Of a stretch of 17,398 nt of DNA, positions 11,721-17,398 are shown piece by piece (within the stretch, counting starts at the first letter, position 1; every line of letters begins with the position of its first letter). The stretch is from JBHIAG01 sp046758465 (GTDB lineage Bacteria > Acidobacteriota > Terriglobia > Acidiferrales > 2-02-FULL-67-57). Made by a program: the position numbers and the translations under genes. A model generated the notes under the pieces. That model saw only the letters and a list, made by a program, of their open reading frames with translations, was not told the DNA's origin and searched no databases. Location: the NCBI GenBank assembly GCA_046758465.1, contig JBHIAG010000042.1:1-17398 (forward strand), in the 5' to 3' direction.

Positions 11721-11738
11721 GCCCCGAAGCTTTGGGGC
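11721..11738. repeat. Small palindrome, CCCCGAAGCTTCGGGG family
   Basis: GCCCCGAAGCTTTGGGGC, palindromic with one mismatched pair. It lies upstream of ruvA. Confidence 0.7.
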
Positions 11739-11813
11739 GGAGATTGCCCGCTGAGCGGGGGAAGCCCCGGCACTTCAAGCTGGCGACCTCGCACGGGGTT
11801 TTGCCCGCAGCCT

Positions 11814-11833
11814 AGCCCCGAAGCTTCGGGGCT
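11814..11833. repeat. Small perfect palindrome, CCCCGAAGCTTCGGGG family
   Basis: AGCCCCGAAGCTTCGGGGCT is a perfect 20-bp palindrome, the longest and cleanest member of this family in the window. It contains an AAGCTT core. Confidence 0.8.
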
Positions 11834-11911
11834 GGCAGCAGGCCGGGCGGGTGGGCAGCCAGGCTGAGCCTGCTTCCAGTTCGACGTAGTCGGTGACGAC
11901 GACCGCTATCG

Positions 11912-12139
11912 CTAGAGCAGATCCACAAACTGTTCTACCGTCAGCCCCGCATCTTTAATTAACTTGTTCAGGGTTCCGACCTTAACGACCCGATGCAGAG
12001 GAACTACGAGGCGCTTCCTGGGATCGGTGCCGTGCAGAAGAACCGCATGGCTGCCCACCGTGTGGTCCAGCACATACCCGATTCTCTTGAAAGCTCGAAT
12101 GGCTTGATCACCGGAAACATCGCGGGGAATTTTGGCCAC
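11912..12139 (-). CDS. hicA: HicA-family mRNA interferase toxin
   Basis: HicA toxins are small double-stranded-RNA-binding-fold proteins that cleave mRNA and are neutralised by HicB. The 75 residues show the usual pattern: KIPRDVSGDQAIRAFKRIGY, the catalytic His in GSHAVLLHG, then RLVVPLHRVVKVGTLNKLIKDAGLTVEQFVDLL. The start is a GTG two bases after the hicB stop codon, so the two genes are translationally linked. The order here is antitoxin first, toxin second. The toxin looks intact. Confidence 0.9.
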   Translation of the reverse strand: MAKIPRDVSGDQAIRAFKRIGYVLDHTVGSHAVLLHGTDPRKRLVVPLHRVVKVGTLNKLIKDAGLTVEQFVDLL

Positions 12140-12141
12140 GT

Positions 12142-12354
12142 CTAGGGAGCCACATCAATTTCCACTTCGGCTTCGCTGGGAACGGGCTGATTGTGCTTCT
12201 GCAAACTTTCCAAGTAGGCCCGGATGGCCTCACGGATGTTGGCCAGAGCCTCCTGCTGGGTTTCGCCCTGCGAATGGCATCCGGGCAGACTCGGACAACT
12301 GACCACAAAGCCACCACTGTCAAAATCCGGTTCCAGTACTACGCGAAACTTCAT
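12142..12354 (-). CDS. hicB: HicB-family antitoxin
   Basis: HicB binds and inhibits HicA through a partial RNase H-like fold. The 70 residues open MKFRVVLEPDFDSGGFVVSCPSLPGCHSQGETQQEAL, which is the family signature (D-x3-GG-x-VVSCPSLPGC-x-SQG). The protein ends soon after the fold, so it lacks the C-terminal helix-turn-helix or ribbon-helix-helix domain of longer HicB proteins; direct autoregulation by DNA binding is therefore not obvious. The frame is open for over 130 codons upstream, but that part is antisense to the aspartyl protease gene, is low-complexity and is rejected. The ATG at 12354 matches the family start. Confidence 0.9.
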   Translation of the reverse strand: MKFRVVLEPDFDSGGFVVSCPSLPGCHSQGETQQEALANIREAIRAYLESLQKHNQPVPSEAEVEIDVAP

Positions 12355-12446
12355 CGCGAAGAAGCATACCCAAGCGAGTTCGGACTGTAAACAGGAAAGG
12401 CAGTCCGAACTCTTACCATTTATTATCGGGGGTAGCCCGGGCGCGG

Positions 12447-13325
12447 TCAGCGCGGAGGCGCAGGCCGCGGTGCGGGGCGGAAGAAGGCGCGGCGGTGGGG
12501 GATGTCGAGCGTGAGCACAAATTCCCGGAGCTGTTCGTTGCCGATGACACACTGCAAGTAGGGATGGCCGTCGGCCCCGCGCGCCGGGTCCACCCGAAAC
12601 CCAACGTTGGCGAACAGGCGCCCGCCGACTGCCAGCGTCTCGACCCGATGCCAGGCAGCCACTCCCTGCTCTTCTGGGGCGGCCACATCGGCCCCCAGCC
12701 GCCGGGCCACCTCTGCCCCGAGAATGCCGGTGTCGGTGCCGGTGTCGAGCTCGCACCGGCAAGCGAGCCAGCGGTTGAGCTGCGCGGAGACGAAAATGGT
12801 GGCCCCGGTAAAGCCGGGCGCGGTGTGGAGTTCCAGCGGAACCACGAGCGTGTCGGCCGCCGGGGAGAGTTCGGCCGCGCGGGGCCAGAGGGTGAGCGCG
12901 CTGGCGGCGTAGTCAATCTCGAAGACGAACTGTTCCATCCAGGTGTAGCCGAGGATGCCGGCCAGCGGGAGCTGGAGGCGGCGGGCGAGCCCCGAGAGGT
13001 CGCCTACGACCACTTCCAGGTCATACGCGACCGCTTTACCCACCGCCAGCGAGCGTACCCGCGCGAATTGGCCCTGCGCCACTTTGGGGTGAAGCCGGCG
13101 CGGGCGAATCCCCAGCCGCGCGGCCACACGCGCGTCGAGCACGATGGTGGTGGTGCCGGTGTCGAAGGCGAAGAGCAGCGGTGCCGAGCCATTCACCCGC
13201 GCTTCCACCACCAGCGTGGGCGGCACGTAGCGCAGCGGCACGCGGTCAAGCGGCGGGACCCCGGCGCCGGCACTCTGCGCGAAAAGAAACAGCAGGATCG
13301 CGAGGGCGGCGACGTGCAGTTTCAC
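12447..13325 (-). CDS. Exported two-lobed retropepsin-like aspartyl protease
   Basis: This is a predicted periplasmic aspartic peptidase. A signal peptide (MKLHVAALAILLFLFAQSAGAG) covers residues 1-22. Catalytic motif one is FDTGTTTIVLD (Asp55) and motif two is LDTGTDTGILG (Asp194). Each is followed by a similar block: LAVGKAVAYDLEVVV then GILGYTWMEQFVFEIDY in the first half, and LAVGGRLFANVGFRV then CVIGNEQLREFVLTLDI in the second. The chain is thus an internal duplication with both active-site Asp residues in one polypeptide, unlike dimeric retropepsins. The start GTG overlaps the stop of the upstream membrane protein by 4 bp (GTGA). No substrate is known. Confidence 0.88.
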   Translation of the reverse strand: MKLHVAALAILLFLFAQSAGAGVPPLDRVPLRYVPPTLVVEARVNGSAPLLFAFDTGTTTIVLDARVAARLGIRPRRLHPKVAQGQFARVRSLAVGKAVAYDLEVVVGDLSGLARRLQLPLAGILGYTWMEQFVFEIDYAASALTLWPRAAELSPAADTLVVPLELHTAPGFTGATIFVSAQLNRWLACRCELDTGTDTGILGAEVARRLGADVAAPEEQGVAAWHRVETLAVGGRLFANVGFRVDPARGADGHPYLQCVIGNEQLREFVLTLDIPHRRAFFRPAPRPAPPR

Positions 13326-13765
13326 GGGGAACTCTGTGGCTCAACTTTGACAGCAACATGAGAGCGTGGCAGGAACTCCACATTCACCACCTGACCCACG
13401 TAAAGGTCCCGATATACCTTAAGCTCGACGCGGAAGTTCTTTCCCGCCACGCGCATGTAGTTCGCCAGCTTCGGCTGCCAGAACGCTTGCTGCCAAAGGG
13501 CTTCCACTTCGCCGCTCACCGTTTCAGCGAACCCCCTGGCCAGGTCATCTTCGATCTGCCGTTTTTGCCAGAAGAAAACGCAGAGTACACCCCCAGGGCT
13601 AACCGCCAGCACCAGTGTGGCTATCCAGCCTCGCCATAATGCGTCGCGTAGGGCCACTGTAACAAAGATGGCCCACATCAGCGTCATAAATACGGGTACC
13701 CACCGCAGGGGTCGCAGCACGCTCTGGCGCACGTGCTTAATCTCTTCCGGACTCAGCGGCCGCAT
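13322..13765 (-). CDS. Small two-helix membrane protein, paralogue B
   Basis: This is a 147-residue protein of no family I recognise. It has an N-terminal conserved block LSPEEIKHVRQSVLRPLRW, two membrane helices (about 23-43 and 46-66), the charged block KRQIEDDLARGFAETVSGEVEALW, and a C-terminal strand-rich part ending FLPRSHVAVKV. By the positive-inside rule both ends would face the cytoplasm. It is a tandem duplicate of the gene at 13833-14261 and overlaps the aspartyl protease gene by 4 bp, so translation is coupled. It is preceded by a fossil gene tail 6 bp upstream, exactly as its paralogue is. Confidence 0.8.
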   Translation of the reverse strand: MRPLSPEEIKHVRQSVLRPLRWVPVFMTLMWAIFVTVALRDALWRGWIATLVLAVSPGGVLCVFFWQKRQIEDDLARGFAETVSGEVEALWQQAFWQPKLANYMRVAGKNFRVELKVYRDLYVGQVVNVEFLPRSHVAVKVEPQSSP

Positions 13766-13771
13766 GGTTGA

Positions 13772-13816
13772 TTAGGCATAGAGACCACGCAATTTGAGTG
13801 CAAGTAAGTCGACAAG
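13772..13816 (-). pseudogene. Fossil tail of unknown gene, copy 2
   Basis: On minus, these bases read LVDLLALKLRGLYA then TAA, ending 6 bp before the start of paralogue B. The copy before paralogue A reads VAFALKLRGIYA then TAG, also 6 bp before the start. Most differences between the two across the last 10 codons are silent (GCC/GCA, CTG/TTG, CGC/CGT, GGC/GGT). That pattern shows both were once coding. No start codon lies nearby. Confidence 0.6.
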
Positions 13817-13832
13817 ACGTGCCTTCGTGCCT

Positions 13833-14261
13833 TTACGCCCAACTCCCCGGCACGACCTTGATGGCGACCCGCGAGCGCGGCAGGAAGTCCACCGTCACCG
13901 GTTGACCCTTGGCGAGCGCGCGAAACACCTCGCGCTGGACTCGAAAACTCTGTCCCGCCACGCGGATGAAGGGCTCCTGCCTGGACCGCCAGAGCTTCTC
14001 GACCTCGCCGCTCAGGGTCTCGGCGAAGCCGTCGGCCAGGTCGGCTTCGATCTGTCGTTTGCGGCGGAAGGCAGCCACGAGGGGAAAACCGAAAAAGGCG
14101 AGCGGCACCAGCAGCGTTGTCCAGTCTTCCCGAAAGGAGCCGCGCAGCACCATCCCGAGGAAGACGGCCCCGACGACCACCAGAGTTACGGGTGTCCACC
14201 GCAAGGGTCGTAGCACGTTCTGGCGCACGTGCTCAATCTCTTCCGGACTCAGCGCCCGCAT
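13833..14261 (-). CDS. Small two-helix membrane protein, paralogue A
   Basis: This is a 142-residue protein closely matching the neighbour at 13322-13765: LSPEEIEHVRQNVLRPLRW, two membrane helices (about 23-41 and 47-66), KRQIEADLADGFAETLSGEVEKLW and FLPRSRVAIKV. Roughly half the residues agree by eye, with the ends most conserved and the membrane helices least. Paralogue B carries about five extra residues after the LW block. The family is not recognised. It is on minus, about 170 bp downstream of the response regulator, with the palindrome at 14366 and a fossil gene tail between them. Confidence 0.78.
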   Translation of the reverse strand: MRALSPEEIEHVRQNVLRPLRWTPVTLVVVGAVFLGMVLRGSFREDWTTLLVPLAFFGFPLVAAFRRKRQIEADLADGFAETLSGEVEKLWRSRQEPFIRVAGQSFRVQREVFRALAKGQPVTVDFLPRSRVAIKVVPGSWA

Positions 14262-14267
14262 GGGTGG

Positions 14268-14345
14268 CTAGGCATAGATGCCGCGCAGTTTGAGGGCAAA
14301 GGCGACGCGGTCGATGGCCAGCATGTCGGCGGCGATGATGGCCAT
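14268..14345 (-). pseudogene. Fossil tail of unknown gene, copy 1 (or 25-codon small ORF)
   Basis: A 25-codon frame opens at ATG 14345 with MAIIAADM and ends DRVAFALKLRGIYA then TAG, 6 bp before paralogue A. An in-frame stop lies just upstream (14355), close to the palindrome at 14366-14384, which may mark where the parent gene was broken. A diverged copy of its last codons lies before paralogue B. It could be a true small peptide, but the duplicated context favours a gene remnant. Confidence 0.5.
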
Positions 14346-14365
14346 GGCCGGGCCTCAGGCGAAGT

Positions 14366-14384
14366 CCTGCCTGCGGCAGGCAGG
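14366..14384. repeat. Small perfect palindrome, CCTGCCTGCGGCAGG family
   Basis: CCTGCCTGCGGCAGGCAGG, identical to the copy at 4947-4965. It lies between the response regulator stop and the fossil gene tail. Confidence 0.8.
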
Positions 14385-14430
14385 CGCTTGAATCTATCGC
14401 AGAACCGAGACGCCGTGCAAGGCAGGCGCG

Positions 14431-14853
14431 TCAGGACTCGCAGCGCTTGGGGAGCAGGGCGAGGAGCAGGGCGAGAAGCTCGTTCACACTGAAGGGCTTC
14501 AGCAGGTAGCGGACTGGGGTGGAGGCGAGGAACTCGCGCGTGCCCGGGCTGAGGTAATCGCCGGTGATGAAGACGAAGCGGGCGGCGAGGTCGGGTTGCT
14601 TGCGGCTGATCTTCTGGAAGAGTTCAATGCCGCTCGTGCCGGGCATCTTGATGTCGCAGAGCACAAGGTCGTAGCGCTTCGCGGAGCAGAGGCGGACCAG
14701 AGCATAGGCGGCGTTGGGGACGGTGTCCACGCGGAAGCCTTCCGCGCCCAAGTAGTCCACCAGAAACTCGCGGATGTACTGTTCGTCCTCCACCACCAGC
14801 ACGCTGCCACGCCCCGGGTTCGAGCCGGTCGTCGGCCCACAGCGGTGTGCCAT
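14431..14853 (-). CDS. Single-domain response regulator (CheY-like receiver)
   Basis: A receiver domain accepts phosphate from a histidine kinase on a conserved Asp. In 140 residues the acidic pair is in VLVVEDEQYIREFL (Asp23, Glu24), the phospho-acceptor is Asp67 in YDLVLCDIKMPG, the switch Thr97 is in FVFITGD and the lysine is Lys119 in YLLKPFS. No output domain follows. The start ATG abuts the kinase stop codon (TAAATG) with GGAGG five bases ahead, so the two are translationally coupled and the kinase is its likely partner. The receiver must act by protein contact or through a phosphorelay. Confidence 0.93.
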   Translation of the reverse strand: MAHRCGPTTGSNPGRGSVLVVEDEQYIREFLVDYLGAEGFRVDTVPNAAYALVRLCSAKRYDLVLCDIKMPGTSGIELFQKISRKQPDLAARFVFITGDYLSPGTREFLASTPVRYLLKPFSVNELLALLLALLPKRCES

Positions 14854-17398
14854 TTAGGCCTCCGAGGCTGCCGGCAGCTCCGGCGAGACAACGGGCAAGA
14901 TGACGGTGGCGGTGGTGCCGCGGCCGGGTGCGCTGGACAGTTCGAGGGTACCGCCGTGTTCGCGCACAATGGAGTAGGCGATGGAAAGCCCCAGACCGGT
15001 TCCCCCGCCGGGGCGTTTGGTGGTGAAGAAGGGCTCGAAGATACGGCTGCGGTCTTCGCGGGAAATACCCGGCCCGGTGTCGCGCAGGGTGACGCGCACG
15101 GCCTGGCCCTTGGGCGTGGCGTCGAGTTCGGTACTGACGAGGAGCTGCCGCCCGTCGGGAATTTTCTCCAGGGCCTGCTCGGCATTCAGCAGCAGGTTGA
15201 GAAAGACCTGCTGCAGGCGATGGCCGTCGGCGTGCAACGACGGCAAGGGGCGCAACTCGGTTTCCACCCGGACGTTGGCCAGGTGCAGGCTATGGGCGCG
15301 GAACTCGAGTAATTTCTTCAACAATTCATTCAAATCGACGCGGGATTTCTCCAGCGGATACTGGCGGGCGAAGGTGAGGAGATTGGAGACGATTTTCTTG
15401 GTGCGCTCGGACTCCTGCTGGATGTACTCGAGGTAGCGCTGCTGCGTGGTGTCCAGGCCGGGCCGGCGCTGTAAGAGTTCGGCAAAGCCCAGGATGGCCT
15501 GGAGAGGATTGTTCAACTCGTGGGCCACCCCGGCAACCAGCTGGCCCAGGGCCGCCAGGCGGTCGGACTCAGCCAGCCGGAGCTGCGCCTGGCGCTTCTC
15601 AGTGGTGTCGCGGACAATGCCCCGAAACCCGCTTGGCTCCCCGCTGGAATTCCGTATCAGCGATATGGAGACCTCACCGACCTTCTTGGCACCGTCTTTC
15701 GTGAGAATCTCATAATCGAATCCCTCGTGGGGGATTCCGGTCCGGTAGACCGCATTGAAGGTTTGATAGACTCTCTTAGCGGTCTCAGCATCCATATACT
15801 GCCGATTATTCATGCCCAGCAATTCATCTTGCGAATAGCCAAGCATCCGGGGGAGTGCATCATTGAAAAACGTAAAGTTCCCCGCCAGGTCAACCTCGTA
15901 ATAGCCCTCTTCGATGTTTTTCAGAATGGTGCGATATTTCTCTTCGCTTTCCCGTAGCGCCTCCTCGGCCCGCTGGCGTTCGGTGATGTCGCGGCCGATG
16001 GCGAGCACACCGCTGAGCTGGCCGTCGCTCGCCCGGATGGGACTCAGGCTGAACAGGGCGTGGCGCACCTCGCCGTCTTTGCGCCGCAGCCGCAGTTCAG
16101 TGAGGCACGCGCAGCCCTGCGTGACTTGCACCCAGTGCTGCTCTGCCGCGGCCCGCTGTTCGGGCAACAACAGATCGAACAATCGCAGGCGACGCTTTTC
16201 CTCCAGGGAGTACCCGGTAAACGCATTGCACTGGTCGTTGGTCCAAGAGAAGCCGCCGTCCGGTTCCAAGAAGGCGATGGGGTCGTGGGCATGGGCGACC
16301 AGGTTACGGGCGAAATCCTTCTCCTCCTTCAGCCGGGCGCGGGACGCCTCGAGTTCCTCGATCAACTTGGCCCGGGCCAGCGGCCAAGCGGCCTGGTGGG
16401 CCAGCGTGACCAGCAAGTGCTTCTCGTCGGGGGTGAAGCTGCGCCGTTCGTGGGCGGCCACACGCAACACGCCCAGCGTTCTGCCTTCGGCTCGCAGCGG
16501 CGCGGCAGCGTAGGCGTGCCAGTTGTGGCGGAGGACATCTTCCCGCATCTGGGGCGACAGGCGCGGGTCGGTGCTGATGTCCTCTGTCGTGATCATTTCA
16601 CCCTGCGCGGCCACGGAGCCGGCCAGGCCGCTTCCCAGGGGGATGCGCAAATCGGTTTCCACAATCTGCGAGCCCGCCGGGTCAAGGACGCACAGGCGGA
16701 GCAGTTGGGTGTCGGGTTCGAGCAGCCACATACCGGCCTCCCACTGCGGGAAAAGGTCACCGGTAGCGTGCAGGATGGCGCTCAGGACTGCGGAAACGCT
16801 CAGTCCCGCGCTGACCCGCCCGCTGACTTCCGCCAGCAAGGCCATGCGCTGGGCGCGGAGGTGCGCCGCTCCGCGGGCACGGATGGTATCGATGGCAATG
16901 GCCAGGGAATCGGCCAGGGAGAGCAGGAGCTGACGAACTTCAGGTGGGAAGCCATCCACTTCGGTGCTTTCGAGGTTGAGGAGGCCAATGAGCTGGCCAC
17001 GCACTTTCAAGGGCACAGCAAATTCGGAGCGGAACTGCTCGCCCTTGTCGCCCAGGATGGGGATATAGCGCGGGTCGGTCTGCACGTCGGCGATGTAGAG
17101 AGGCTCGCCCAAGGCGGCCGCGTGGCCCACGATCCCGTCCGTGCCGAGTCGGCGGCGGCGGCGCACATCTTGGACGGGCACGCCTCGGCCGCTCAAGAAG
17201 TAGAGTTCCTGTGTATTTTCATCGAGCAAGAAGACAGAGATGTAGTGCTTGCCGTAGAGGCGCTCGAAACTGGTGAGGATGGCGTCCAGGACCTCGGGCA
17301 GGTTGCCCGGAGCGAGCAGGATGCGGTGGATTTCTTTCAGCAGCGCGTTCTCGCGTTGCAGAAGGTCAGGCTGGTTTGCGGGCTTGGGCTCTGCCGGC
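14854..17398 (-). CDS. Soluble multi-sensor histidine kinase (GAF-GAF-PAS-PAS-HisKA-HATPase), 5' end outside window
   Basis: The frame is open to the window edge, so the start is not seen. The visible part is about 848 codons. Order of domains by position: coil and GAF 1 (about 17370-16870; SFERLYGKHYISVFLLDENT), GAF 2 (about 16850-16370), PAS 1 (about 16310-15970), PAS 2 (about 15940-15590; YYEVDLAGNFTFFND), dimerisation helix with phospho-His in VAGVAHELNNPLQ (His codon 15520-15522), and ATPase with NLLLNAEQAL, DTGPGI and GGTGLGLSI. No membrane segment is visible, so it probably senses cytoplasmic signals. It directly precedes the response regulator. Confidence 0.95.
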   Translation of the reverse strand, partial: PAEPKPANQPDLLQRENALLKEIHRILLAPGNLPEVLDAILTSFERLYGKHYISVFLLDENTQELYFLSGRGVPVQDVRRRRRLGTDGIVGHAAALGEPLYIADVQTDPRYIPILGDKGEQFRSEFAVPLKVRGQLIGLLNLESTEVDGFPPEVRQLLLSLADSLAIAIDTIRARGAAHLRAQRMALLAEVSGRVSAGLSVSAVLSAILHATGDLFPQWEAGMWLLEPDTQLLRLCVLDPAGSQIVETDLRIPLGSGLAGSVAAQGEMITTEDISTDPRLSPQMREDVLRHNWHAYAAAPLRAEGRTLGVLRVAAHERRSFTPDEKHLLVTLAHQAAWPLARAKLIEELEASRARLKEEKDFARNLVAHAHDPIAFLEPDGGFSWTNDQCNAFTGYSLEEKRRLRLFDLLLPEQRAAAEQHWVQVTQGCACLTELRLRRKDGEVRHALFSLSPIRASDGQLSGVLAIGRDITERQRAEEALRESEEKYRTILKNIEEGYYEVDLAGNFTFFNDALPRMLGYSQDELLGMNNRQYMDAETAKRVYQTFNAVYRTGIPHEGFDYEILTKDGAKKVGEVSISLIRNSSGEPSGFRGIVRDTTEKRQAQLRLAESDRLAALGQLVAGVAHELNNPLQAILGFAELLQRRPGLDTTQQRYLEYIQQESERTKKIVSNLLTFARQYPLEKSRVDLNELLKKLLEFRAHSLHLANVRVETELRPLPSLHADGHRLQQVFLNLLLNAEQALEKIPDGRQLLVSTELDATPKGQAVRVTLRDTGPGISREDRSRIFEPFFTTKRPGGGTGLGLSIAYSIVREHGGTLELSSAPGRGTTATVILPVVSPELPAASEA

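Larger units (their letters stand above)
11661..11911. other. Palindrome-rich gap between hicA and ruvA
   Basis: These 251 bases hold no supported gene. They contain two CCCCGAAGCTTCGGGG-type palindromes about 93 bp apart (11721 and 11814) and several GGGG/CCCC runs that could pair. No promoter for ruvAB stands out by eye. Confidence 0.5.

Noticed and set aside
12355..12762. A long N-terminal extension of hicB (to 206 residues)
   Set aside because: The extension is antisense to the protease gene, rich in Arg/His/Pro, and the HicB family begins at MKFRV.
14854..17229. A kinase start at the TTG at 17229
   Set aside because: The frame continues open to the window edge with good GAF-like sequence (SFERLYGKHYISVF), so the true start is outside.

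Overview
The window is GC-rich, densely coded DNA that looks chromosomal. The mix of genes and the many small palindromes between them suggest an uncultivated Acidobacteriota bacterium or a relative. That placement is an inference from gene content and style; no rRNA or tRNA gene is present to confirm it. Almost everything is read from the minus strand, so the operons run from high to low coordinates.

From high to low coordinates: (1) 17398-14431 holds a large GAF-GAF-PAS-PAS histidine kinase, cut by the window edge, followed directly by a single-domain response regulator. (2) 14345-12447 holds two tandem paralogous small membrane proteins, each preceded by the same fossil gene tail. The second overlaps by 4 bp an exported aspartyl protease that carries both catalytic DTG motifs in one chain. 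(3) 12354-11912 is a HicB-HicA toxin-antitoxin pair. (4) 11660-10012 is ruvA-ruvB, the Holliday junction motor. (5) 9695-8737 holds a Spy/CpxP-like exported protein and folK of folate synthesis. (6) 8692-7364 is a divergent pair: a DinB-like protein on plus and a deoxynucleoside kinase on minus. They share a control region with a perfect 16-bp palindrome next to a consensus -10 box. (7) 6850-3035 is frdA, frdB, frdC and frdD, an E. coli-type quinol:fumarate reductase. (8) 2722-2360 is a small SnoaL-like protein on plus. (9) 2212-2 holds panB and panC of pantothenate synthesis and a small membrane protein.

The genes form ordinary metabolic and repair sets: pantothenate (panBC), folate (folK), nucleotide salvage (dNK), anaerobic or reversible succinate/fumarate respiration (frdABCD) and recombination (ruvAB).

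The unusual material lies mainly in and between the genes. frdB is flanked by two related palindromic elements. A second, diverged copy of the frdA 3' end sits 140 bp beyond the real frdA stop codon. Two families of very small palindromes, CCCGAAGCTTCGGG-like and CCTGCCTGCGGCAGG-like, are scattered through the window, some nested inside other repeats and one inside frdA. The best candidate for an undescribed functional unit is the kinase/regulator, paired small membrane proteins and two-lobed aspartyl protease at 17398-12447. That these act together is an inference from gene order only.
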